DNA from: Phycisphaeraceae bacterium
Lineage (GTDB): Bacteria > Planctomycetota > Phycisphaerae > Phycisphaerales > Zrk34
DNA: 20,313 nt
NCBI GenBank assembly: GCA_028281485.1
Contig: JANQJT010000226.1
Coordinates: forward strand, 1-20,313
Direction: 5' to 3'
In this document: piece by piece, positions 6,582 to 13,318 of the stretch
Layout of the letters: each line of letters begins with the position of its first letter
Numbering within the stretch: position 1 is the stretch's first letter
Position numbers and translations under genes: made by a program
Notes under the pieces: generated by a model
What the model saw: the letters and a program-made list of their open reading frames with translations, nothing else
Told to the model about the DNA's origin: nothing
The model's database searches: none

Positions 6582-6619
6582 CCCCCAAGACGTATCGTCA
6601 GCGAAAGGATGCGCTAGAC

Positions 6620-9046
6620 GTGACCGAGACCAACCCCGACAACACGACGACGACCCTGTCACAGGTGTGGCACCTGCCGCTGCTGATCGTGGCGTTGTTG
6701 CTGTTGGGCATAGGGTACTTCATGGCGTCGCCCGAGCCCGAGAAGCCGGATTACGAGGGCATGCTCGGGGACGTGGAGACGCTGGTCTCTACCGGTGAAT
6801 ACCAGTCAGCCATCGATGCGCTCAAGGGACTGGAAGTGGTGATGCCTGAGCTGAAGCCCAAGCTGCAGGCGCAGTGGCACCTGCTCAGCGGCGACGCCGT
6901 GGCGGGCCTGCAGCGGGCGAACAAGTGGACCGGCTCGGCCAACTTCCAACTGATCGTGGATCGCTACCACGACGCGGTTTCCATGGGAGAAGAACTCAAC
7001 GCCAAGCGGTTGACCACGCTGGCCGACAGCCTGATCGCCCTGGGTCATGTCGATAAGGCCGAGCAGTTGGTGGCACAGTTCGATGAGCAGGACGCCGGCG
7101 CCGGTGAGCGGCTGCGTCGTCGTTTGCTGCAGATGGCGGTGGATCGCGGCTCGAACTCCGAAGAGGTGATCCGACGCTTGCACGCGTTTGCCACGAGTTC
7201 GCCGTCACGTGAGAACCAGATCTGGGCCATCGCACGCCAGGCGGAGCTGCTGCTTCGTGATAACGAATATGGGGCGGCCGAGGACTTGTTGTCGCGGTGG
7301 CTGCAGCGTTTCGATTTCGAAAAGTCCAACGATCTCGGTGAACTGCTGGTGCTGATCGGCGACGCGATGCTTCTCGCCGGCAATGGCGAGGACGCCGAAC
7401 GGGTGTACCTGCAGGCCCAGGGCATGCTCGCCAATTCCGATCCACTCAACGGCGACGCGCTCGCCGGTCTGGGGCGCGTGCGTTACGAAGAGGGTAACGT
7501 GGTCGACGCGCTGAAGTTCTTCTCCGACGCGGTCGACAACTACCCCACGACGCGTGCGTACCTTTCGGCCCTGGTTGGCAAGGGCGAGTGTCAGTCGCGC
7601 CTGGGCTCGTACGACGAGGCCGTGGGAAGCATGACGCTCGCCGTCGATCAGTACCAGGCCCGTCCCGAGAACCGCCGCAGCAAGGCCGACTACGACCTGC
7701 TGTCACAGTCGATCGCGACGCAGCGCGACTGGCGTTTCAACCAGGACCAGTTCGAGCTGGCATTGAGATATCTCGAGCTCGAGAACCGGTTGCACGGCGA
7801 TGACCTGCACCATTCGATCCAGCTCAAGATCGCGGTGACCCACGAGAAGATCGCGGAGAACATGCTGGGTGCCGAGAGCGACGAGGACGCCCGCGAGCGG
7901 TATCGGCTGCTCGACGCATCAACGCGCGCGGAGATCGCCAGTCACTTCCACAGGGCCGGTGAGGCGTACTACAAGCACTCGCAGATCGTGATCGCCAACA
8001 ACGACGTGAAGGCCTACGCCGACAGCCTCTGGCGTGCGGCTGACAACTACGACCGCGCGGGTCTGTACGATCAGGCGATCGCGCGATTCGAGGAATACGC
8101 CAAGAGCCTCGACGCCGACGCGCGGCAGCTGAACGTGAAGTACCGCCTGGCCCAGGCGTACCAGGCGGAGGCGCAGTTCGAGATCGCCTCGGTGATGTAC
8201 AAGGAAATCATCGAGCTGAATCCGAAGAGCCCGGAGGCGTACGCGTCGCTGGTGCCGCTGGCGCGTTGTTACCTGACGATGGGGACGGAGTATCTCGCCC
8301 AGGCCGAGCAGGTGTTGTTGGCGGTGGTGACCGATCACGAGGCGCTGCGGCCGGAGAGTCGCGAGTACCGCGAGGCGCTGCTGGAGCTCGGTCGGCTGTA
8401 TTACAAGCGCGGCGACGAGGGCGACTACGTCAAGGCGATCGAGCGTTTCGACGAGGCCGTCTCGCGCTACGGCGACACCAAGCTGCTACCCGACGTGCTG
8501 TTCCAGTTGGGCGACGCGTACCGCAAGAGCGTCGATCAGATCGACCTGAAACTCACGCAGCCGCTGGCGCCCAGCGAGCGTGCCAGCTTCGAAGCCGAGC
8601 GGGCCACGCGACTGGCCAAGGCGCAGGATTGTTTCGATAGCGTCATCCGGGTTTACGAAGCCGGCGACACGTCGAAGCTCAGCAAGCTGCACAAGCTCTA
8701 TCTTCGCAACAGCTACTTCTATCGCGCCGATTGCGCTTACGATCTGGGCCGATACGAAGGCCCGCTCGGCGCGATCGCGCTGTACGACAAGGCGGTGCAG
8801 CGATACGAGAAGGACCCGGCGGTGCTGATCGCACTGGTGCAGATCGTCAACAGCTATTGCGAGCTGGGTCAGTACGACAAGGCGCGCACGGCCAACGAGC
8901 GTGCCAAGTGGCACCTGGACCGGATACCCGACGAGGCTTTTAACGATCCGTCGCTGCCGATGGATCGCGATCACTGGCGACGGTGGCTGGACTGGACCGG
9001 TGAACTCGGCGCCGTCGACGGCGCGGCGGCCAACGCCGCACCGTAG
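6620..9046 (+). CDS. Membrane-anchored tetratricopeptide-repeat protein
   Basis: An 808-residue protein of unknown specific role. The GTG at 6620 is preceded by AAAGGA about 10 bp upstream and gives a short cytoplasmic tail (1-17) and one hydrophobic helix (about 18-38, VWHLPLLIVALLLLGIGYF). The large C-terminal part is thus probably outside the cytoplasmic membrane. Nearly all the rest reads as paired helices of TPR type, for example around residues 280-345 (RYEEGNVVDALKFFSDAV, RLGSYDEAVGSM) and 464-570 (DNYDRAGLYDQAIARFEEYA, ASVMYKEIIELNPKSPEAYA). No enzymatic domain is visible. It sits between the MerR-type gene and the FlgN-like gene, and only a 49-bp gap with a small hairpin separates it from the latter. 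It may be an envelope scaffold for flagellar assembly or an unrelated complex; the context favours but does not prove a flagellar link. Confidence 0.87.
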   Translation: MTETNPDNTTTTLSQVWHLPLLIVALLLLGIGYFMASPEPEKPDYEGMLGDVETLVSTGEYQSAIDALKGLEVVMPELKPKLQAQWHLLSGDAVAGLQRANKWTGSANFQLIVDRYHDAVSMGEELNAKRLTTLADSLIALGHVDKAEQLVAQFDEQDAGAGERLRRRLLQMAVDRGSNSEEVIRRLHAFATSSPSRENQIWAIARQAELLLRDNEYGAAEDLLSRWLQRFDFEKSNDLGELLVLIGDAMLLAGNGEDAERVYLQAQGMLANSDPLNGDALAGLGRVRYEEGNVVDALKFFSDAVDNYPTTRAYLSALVGKGECQSRLGSYDEAVGSMTLAVDQYQARPENRRSKADYDLLSQSIATQRDWRFNQDQFELALRYLELENRLHGDDLHHSIQLKIAVTHEKIAENMLGAESDEDARERYRLLDASTRAEIASHFHRAGEAYYKHSQIVIANNDVKAYADSLWRAADNYDRAGLYDQAIARFEEYAKSLDADARQLNVKYRLAQAYQAEAQFEIASVMYKEIIELNPKSPEAYASLVPLARCYLTMGTEYLAQAEQVLLAVVTDHEALRPESREYREALLELGRLYYKRGDEGDYVKAIERFDEAVSRYGDTKLLPDVLFQLGDAYRKSVDQIDLKLTQPLAPSERASFEAERATRLAKAQDCFDSVIRVYEAGDTSKLSKLHKLYLRNSYFYRADCAYDLGRYEGPLGAIALYDKAVQRYEKDPAVLIALVQIVNSYCELGQYDKARTANERAKWHLDRIPDEAFNDPSLPMDRDHWRRWLDWTGELGAVDGAAANAAP

Positions 9047-9064
9047 ACGCGACGCGTTTAACAA

Positions 9065-9077
9065 GGGGCGGAGCCCC
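9065..9077 (+). other. Small GC hairpin between the TPR gene and the flgN-like gene
   Basis: GGGGC-GGA-GCCCC forms a 5-bp stem with a 3-base loop in the 49-bp gap. No T-tract follows, so it is not an intrinsic terminator; an mRNA-processing or protective role is possible. Confidence 0.4.
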
Positions 9078-9095
9078 GCATTGATGAGGTCATGG

Positions 9096-9557
9096 ATGAC
9101 CGAGACAACGCGACAAGGCAGGGCGGCCGAGCTGATTCGGCTGCTGGAAAAGCAGGCGCAGCTGTACGATCGGTTGAATCGTCTCAGCGAGGCGCAGTCG
9201 CGTCTCGTGGCGAAAGCCGACGCCGAACCGCTGCTCACCATTCTCTCGCAACGCCAGGAACTGATCGATCAGCTCGTGGTCGTGTCCGGCGAAGTCGAGC
9301 CCTACAAGCAACAATGGGCCGAGATCTACAGCTCCCTCGACGAGCCCGATCGTGAACGGCTGCGCGCGTTGATCGATCGCGTGCGTTCGCAACTCGACCA
9401 GATCATCAGCCAGGATGAAAAAGACCGGCAGGCACTGACCGACCGCCGTCGCAGCGCCAGCCAGGAACTGCAGCAGGTGCGCCACGGCTCATCGGTCGGG
9501 CGTGCCTACAGCCGTGCCGTGCCCAACGAACCGCGTTACACCGACAGGCAGGGATAA
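9096..9557 (+). CDS. FlgN-like flagellar export chaperone
   Basis: A 153-residue all-helical protein with FlgN family features. FlgN chaperones bind hook-filament junction proteins FlgK and FlgL in the cytoplasm and deliver them to the export gate. The N-terminal half has the family pattern ELIRLLEKQAQLYDRLNRL...SRLVAKADAEPLLTILSQRQELIDQL, a long amphipathic helix with a regular break. The C-terminus contains SSVGRAYSRAV, similar to the conserved Ala-Tyr end of FlgN. The ATG at 9096 is favoured by GAGG 6 bp upstream; an in-frame ATG at 9084 would add MRSW. The gene ends 3 bp before the histidine kinase start, so it belongs to the same unit. The family assignment rests on pattern and context because FlgN sequences diverge strongly. 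Confidence 0.75.
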   Translation: MTETTRQGRAAELIRLLEKQAQLYDRLNRLSEAQSRLVAKADAEPLLTILSQRQELIDQLVVVSGEVEPYKQQWAEIYSSLDEPDRERLRALIDRVRSQLDQIISQDEKDRQALTDRRRSASQELQQVRHGSSVGRAYSRAVPNEPRYTDRQG

Positions 9558-9560
9558 GCC

Positions 9561-10439
9561 GTGACAGACTCCGCAACATCTCGCGCAGCGCTCACGCCCG
9601 AATCGGCTGTCGCGGTTCCGCCGGCCGATCTCGGTGACATCGTGCGTGCTTACAACGAGGTCACCGATCGCCTGCAACAGAGCCACGAGTTGCTCAACCG
9701 CGAGGTGGTCCGCCTGCAACAGGAGCTGGCCTCCGCCAACGCCGCGCTCCAGCGGTCGCGCCGTTTGGCGGCGCTGGGCGAGATGGCCGCGGGCATCGCT
9801 CACGAGATCCGCAACCCCCTCGCCTCGATCCAGCTGTACGCCAACATGCTCGAAAACGATCTTTCGGATCGGCCCGAGCAGCGCGACCTGGCGGACAAGA
9901 TCGCCCAGGCCGTGCGCGGGCTCGACGGCATCGTCAACGACGTGCTGCACTTCTCGCGTGACATTCGGCCCAGGCCGCTGGTCTGTGATCTGTCCGATGC
10001 GATCGATCGAGCCGTGCAGGCCGTGCGCCCCCTGATCGAATCCAACACCGTCCAGGTCGATCCGATCGAAGACTCCATCGAGCTCTACGCCGACCCGGAC
10101 CTGATCCACCAGGTGTTGGTCAACCTGATCCGCAACGGCGCCGAAGCCATGCCCGACGGCGGAACGCTGCGACTCTCTGCCGAGTCGAACGATACCGGCA
10201 CAACCGTTGTGTTGCGTGATACCGGTCCCGGCATCGACGCCGACGACATCGACCGCATCTTCAATCCGTTCTTCACGACGCGTGCCACCGGCACGGGCCT
10301 CGGCCTGGCCATCGTGCACCGCATCATCGACGCCCACGGCGGCACCATCGCCGTCCACAACGACGGCGGCGCCGTGTTTACCATCTGCCTGCCGAATCCC
10401 ACCACCGACAGCTCCTCACAAGGAGGTCAAGCCGCATGA
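9561..10439 (+). CDS. Soluble NtrB/FlrB-type sensor histidine kinase
   Basis: A 292-residue kinase that should phosphorylate the response regulator it overlaps. There is no signal peptide or membrane helix, and no PAS domain is evident. Residues about 25-70 form a coiled coil (AYNEVTDRLQQSHELLNREV onward). The DHp helix carries the phospho-acceptor His81 in GIAHEIRNPLAS. The N-box is NLIRNGAEAMPDG (188-200), with Gly where Ala is common. The G1 box is DTGPGI (220-225) and the G2 box GTGLGLAI (244-251). The GTG start follows the FlgN-like gene by 3 bp. Its stop overlaps the next start as ATGA, and a strong AAGGAGGTC for the regulator lies inside its 3' end. Family and position resemble flagellar kinases such as FlrB, FleS and FlgS, which control class III genes. 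Confidence 0.93.
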   Translation: MTDSATSRAALTPESAVAVPPADLGDIVRAYNEVTDRLQQSHELLNREVVRLQQELASANAALQRSRRLAALGEMAAGIAHEIRNPLASIQLYANMLENDLSDRPEQRDLADKIAQAVRGLDGIVNDVLHFSRDIRPRPLVCDLSDAIDRAVQAVRPLIESNTVQVDPIEDSIELYADPDLIHQVLVNLIRNGAEAMPDGGTLRLSAESNDTGTTVVLRDTGPGIDADDIDRIFNPFFTTRATGTGLGLAIVHRIIDAHGGTIAVHNDGGAVFTICLPNPTTDSSSQGGQAA

Positions 10440-11818
10440 CCAGGATCCTCGTCGTCGACGATAAACAGATGATGCGCGACAGCGTGACCACCACGCTCTC
10501 TCGCGCCGGTTTCCAACCCATCGCCGCGCCCGATGGGCCGACCGCGCTCGAACTCATCGAGCGCCACCGTCCCGCCGCGATGGTCACCGACCTGAAGATG
10601 CCGGGCATGGACGGCCTGTCGCTGTTGCGACACGCGCTCGAGCGTGAGCCCAACCTGCCCATCATCCTGATGACCGCTTACGCCTCGGTCGAGACGGCCG
10701 TACAGGCGATGAAGGACGGCGCGTTCGACTACATCCAGAAACCGTTCGATGGCGACGAGCTGGTCGTGGCCGTCAAACGCGCCGCCGAGCACTACCGGCT
10801 GAAGCGCGAGAACGAGGCGCTGCGCTGCAACAACGAGCCCGGTCGACACACCCAGCTCATCGGTGAGTCCGGCCCGATGCGGGAGCTGCGCAGCCAGATC
10901 GATCAGATCGCCGACTCACACTCCACCGTGCTCATCACCGGCGAATCGGGCACCGGTAAAGAGGTCGTCGCCCGACGCATCGTGGCGCTCAGCCCGCGCA
11001 GGGAATCGGTGCTGCTGGCGGTGAACTGTGCGGCGCTCAGCACGTCGCTTCTGGAGAGCGAGCTGTTCGGTCACGAGAAGGGCGCGTTCACCGGCGCCGA
11101 GCAGCTCCGCAAGGGACGGTTCGAGTTGTCCGACGGCGGCACGCTGATTCTCGATGAGATCTCCGAGGTCGACCCGGCCGTGCAGGCCAAGCTGCTGCGC
11201 GTGTTGCAGGAACAACAGATCGAACGCGTCGGCTCGTCGTACACGATGGAGGTCGATGTGCGTGTGATCGCCACCAGCAACCGCGCACTCGATCGCGAGG
11301 TGGCCGAGGGGCGGTTCCGCGAGGACCTGCTGTTCCGCTTGAATGTGTTGCCGGTGCGCGTGCCGGCGCTGCGCGAGCGGGGAGAAGACATCCCGCTGTT
11401 GGCCGACCATTTCCTGATGAGCCAGGCGCTGCGCGACGGCCGCGACCCCAAGGGCTTCGACGACGCGGCGACCAACCTGCTCATGGAGTACGAGTGGCCC
11501 GGCAACGTGCGCGAGCTGCAGAACATCTGCGAGCGGGCCGGCGTGCTCACCGCGGGCAACACCATCACCGCCGACCGCATCGCGCCCTGGCTGACCGGTC
11601 AGCCCGTCGCCGCGTCGACCGAAGACCGCGCCCCCGAGTTGGCCGTCTCCGACGAACGCAAGCTGGCCGACATCGAACGCGAGATCATTGTCCGCACGCT
11701 CCAACGACACCAGGGCCACCGTCAGCGCTCGGCCAAGGCGCTGGGCATCGGCGTCCGCACGCTCGGACTCAAGCTCCGCAAGTGGAAGGAGAGCAACCTT
11801 GTCGAACAGTCGCTGTGA
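10436..11818 (+). CDS. NtrC/FlrC-type sigma-54-dependent response regulator
   Basis: A 460-residue activator with three domains. The receiver domain (about 1-120) has acidic residues D8 and D9, phospho-acceptor D52 (VTDLKMPGMDG), T80 and K102. The AAA+ domain (about 140-390) has Walker A GESGTGKE (169-176), the intact sigma-54 contact loop GAFTGA (216-221), Walker B GGTLILDE (234-241) and the sensor segment WPGNVRELQN (354-363). The Fis-type HTH is at the C-terminus (about 415-450, HRQRSAKALGIGVRTLGLKL). All active residues look intact, so it should open sigma-54 promoters after phosphorylation. Translation is coupled to the kinase by ATGA. Position next to flgB suggests a flagellar master regulator like FlrC, FleR or FlgR; direct nitrogen control of amtB cannot be excluded. 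Confidence 0.95.
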   Translation: MTRILVVDDKQMMRDSVTTTLSRAGFQPIAAPDGPTALELIERHRPAAMVTDLKMPGMDGLSLLRHALEREPNLPIILMTAYASVETAVQAMKDGAFDYIQKPFDGDELVVAVKRAAEHYRLKRENEALRCNNEPGRHTQLIGESGPMRELRSQIDQIADSHSTVLITGESGTGKEVVARRIVALSPRRESVLLAVNCAALSTSLLESELFGHEKGAFTGAEQLRKGRFELSDGGTLILDEISEVDPAVQAKLLRVLQEQQIERVGSSYTMEVDVRVIATSNRALDREVAEGRFREDLLFRLNVLPVRVPALRERGEDIPLLADHFLMSQALRDGRDPKGFDDAATNLLMEYEWPGNVRELQNICERAGVLTAGNTITADRIAPWLTGQPVAASTEDRAPELAVSDERKLADIEREIIVRTLQRHQGHRQRSAKALGIGVRTLGLKLRKWKESNLVEQSL

Positions 11819-11830
11819 TCAGCCCGTTTC

Positions 11831-11858
11831 GCGCAACAGTTGCGCCACCGCGGCGCAA
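11831..11858 (+). promoter_or_regulatory. Mutually exclusive hairpins downstream of the regulator gene
   Basis: GCGCAA-CAG-TTGCGC (11831-11845) and TTGCGCC-ACCGC-GGCGCAA (11840-11858) share the middle arm, so only one can form at a time. They start 12 bp after the regulator stop. No T-tract follows either stem. A 14-bp palindrome, TCGGCGATCGCCGA, lies shortly after at 11872-11885. This may slow or protect transcripts between the regulatory genes and flgB. Confidence 0.4.
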
Positions 11859-11968
11859 GACCTGCCCACGATCGGCGATCGCCGAGCGGCGGGGCGGTGT
11901 CGCGTCAACGGTAAGTTACAGAACAAAGGGCACTTGGATCGATTGATCAGCCCGGCGACGGTGCGGTA

Positions 11969-11984
11969 CGGCACTTGCGTCGCC
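11969..11984 (+). promoter_or_regulatory. Candidate sigma-54 promoter of the flgB operon
   Basis: CGGCAC-TTGCG-TCGCC matches the -24 box at 5 of 6 bases and has GG and GC separated by exactly 10 bp (GG 11970-11971, GC 11982-11983), as sigma-54 requires. The -12 box is TCGC rather than TTGC. The start point would be near 11995, about 25 bp before the flgB start. The gene just upstream encodes a sigma-54 activator, which makes this site plausible. Confidence 0.42.
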
Positions 11985-12019
11985 CCTGCCGGTGCGTTGC
12001 GCCATCGAAAGGACTGGCA

Positions 12020-12454
12020 TTGATCGAAGGTCTGCTCAACTCCGGCTCCATGCCCGTGCTCGAACGCATGGTCCAGTTCACCGCCCAGCGGCACCAGGTG
12101 ATCGTGGACTCGATCGCCAATCTCTCCACGCCCAACTATCGCCCCGCCGACCTGGACACCGCCGGCTTCCGCGAGGTGCTCGCCGACGCCATCGACGAGC
12201 GTCGCAACCGCTCGGGCGGACCCAACGGCGATCTGAAACTGAAGGACACCCAGCAGATCAAGTTCCTCTCCGACCGCATCGACGTCCGCACCGATCCCCG
12301 GGACCAGAACATCCTGTTCCACGACCGCAACAACCGCAGTCTCGAACACATCATGCAGGACCTGGCCGAGAACGCCATGGCGCACAACGCCGCCCTGGAG
12401 ATGCTCCGCAACCAGTTCCAGTCTCTCGAATCCGCCATCAGGGAGCGGCCCTGA
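12020..12454 (+). CDS. flgB: Flagellar proximal rod protein FlgB
   Basis: A 144-residue rod subunit exported by the flagellar type III system and placed at the cell-proximal rod. The TTG start at 12020 is chosen because AAAGGA lies 7 bp upstream and the protein then begins (M)IEGLLNSGSMPVLERMVQFT, a normal FlgB N-terminus. The in-frame ATG at 11975 has no ribosome site. The motif SIANLSTPNYRPADLDTAGF (36-55) is the conserved flagellar axial N-terminal region. NNRSLEHIMQDLAENAMAHNAAL corresponds to the C-terminal NNVDLDxEM pattern of the family. It opens the basal-body operon after a 201-bp gap. Confidence 0.93.
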   Translation: MIEGLLNSGSMPVLERMVQFTAQRHQVIVDSIANLSTPNYRPADLDTAGFREVLADAIDERRNRSGGPNGDLKLKDTQQIKFLSDRIDVRTDPRDQNILFHDRNNRSLEHIMQDLAENAMAHNAALEMLRNQFQSLESAIRERP

Positions 12455-12474
12455 TCCTCTGAGGAGTAACACGC

Positions 12475-12879
12475 ATGTTCGGCGCACTTGACATCTCGAC
12501 CTCCGCACTCGTGGCGCAGCGCACACGGCTCAACGTGATCAGCGCCAACCTCGCCAACCAGTTCTCCGTCTACGACGACACCGGCGCCTACAACCCGTAC
12601 CGCCGGCGCGACGTGGTCTTCGAGGCCGGCTCGGCCGACGGAAACCCCGGCGGCGTGCACGTCAAGGAGATCCTTGTCGACCGGGCCCCGCTACGAAGCG
12701 TCTATGTCGGTGAGGGCCACCCGCTGGCCGACGAGAACGGCAACATGAATATGCCCAACGTCGATCCCATGATGGAGATGGTCAACGCCGTTGAGGCCAG
12801 CCGCGCGTACGAAGCCAACATCACCGCCGTCGAGGCGACCAAGAGCATGCTCAACTCGGCGATCCGACTGATCGCTTAA
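12475..12879 (+). CDS. flgC: Flagellar proximal rod protein FlgC
   Basis: A 134-residue rod protein that assembles with FlgB, FlgF and FliE between the MS ring and the distal rod. The start MFGALDISTSALVAQRTRLN is the typical FlgC N-terminus with the axial-protein motif NVISANLAN (20-28). The C-terminal pattern PNVDPMMEMVNAVEASRAYE (94-113) and NSAIRLIA ending are also family features. GAGGAG lies about 9 bp upstream. The gap to flgB is 20 bp. Length and motifs agree with the family. Confidence 0.97.
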   Translation: MFGALDISTSALVAQRTRLNVISANLANQFSVYDDTGAYNPYRRRDVVFEAGSADGNPGGVHVKEILVDRAPLRSVYVGEGHPLADENGNMNMPNVDPMMEMVNAVEASRAYEANITAVEATKSMLNSAIRLIA

Positions 12880-12900
12880 GGATAGACAGAGGTAGCCACC

Positions 12901-13206
12901 ATGGCCGATCCACTCGGACTCATCTCAGGCAGCGGCGGCGTCCAGCCCAACCCGGTCAACAAATCCGGCGGGGGCGGGCAGAACGACACCGCCTTCAAGG
13001 ACATGCTGCTGAAGAACATCGAACAGGTCAACAAGCTCCAACAGGACGCCCACCAGGCGATCGAAGACCTCAACTCCGGCCAACGCAACGACGTGGCCAA
13101 CGTGATGATCGCCAAGCAGAAGGCCGACGTGGCCTTCAAGGCGCTGCTGGCCGTACGCAACAAGATGATGGACGCATACCAAGAGATCAAAGAGGTACGG
13201 GTATAA
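12901..13206 (+). CDS. fliE: Flagellar hook-basal body adapter FliE
   Basis: A 101-residue protein that joins the MS ring to the proximal rod and is the first exported substrate. A glycine-rich N-terminal tail (ISGSGGVQPNPVNKSGGGGQ) is followed by the conserved region: TAFKDMLLKNIEQVNKLQQD (30-49), then DLNSGQRNDVANVMIAKQKA and FKALLAVRNKMMDAYQEI. The ending EVRV is close to the family ending. AGAGGT lies about 9 bp upstream, and the gap to flgC is 21 bp. Nothing appears damaged. Confidence 0.96.
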   Translation: MADPLGLISGSGGVQPNPVNKSGGGGQNDTAFKDMLLKNIEQVNKLQQDAHQAIEDLNSGQRNDVANVMIAKQKADVAFKALLAVRNKMMDAYQEIKEVRV

Positions 13207-13229
13207 CCCGGGCGCGCACACCGAGGCGC

Positions 13230-13265
13230 GGTGACGGCTCGACGCGGAGCGACGAACCCGTCACC
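13230..13265 (+). other. Intercistronic stem-loop between fliE and fliF
   Basis: GGTGACGG (13230-13237) and CCGTCACC (13258-13265) form a perfect 8-bp stem with a 20-base loop that itself can fold weakly (CGC-GGA-GCG). It lies in the 112-bp gap, about 53 bp before fliF. There is no T-tract, so processing, stability or expression tuning is more likely than termination. Confidence 0.5.
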
Positions 13266-13318
13266 CACGAGCCCCGGACGCAAGGCTCACGACGCACACG
13301 GCATGGAGGCCGAACGCA

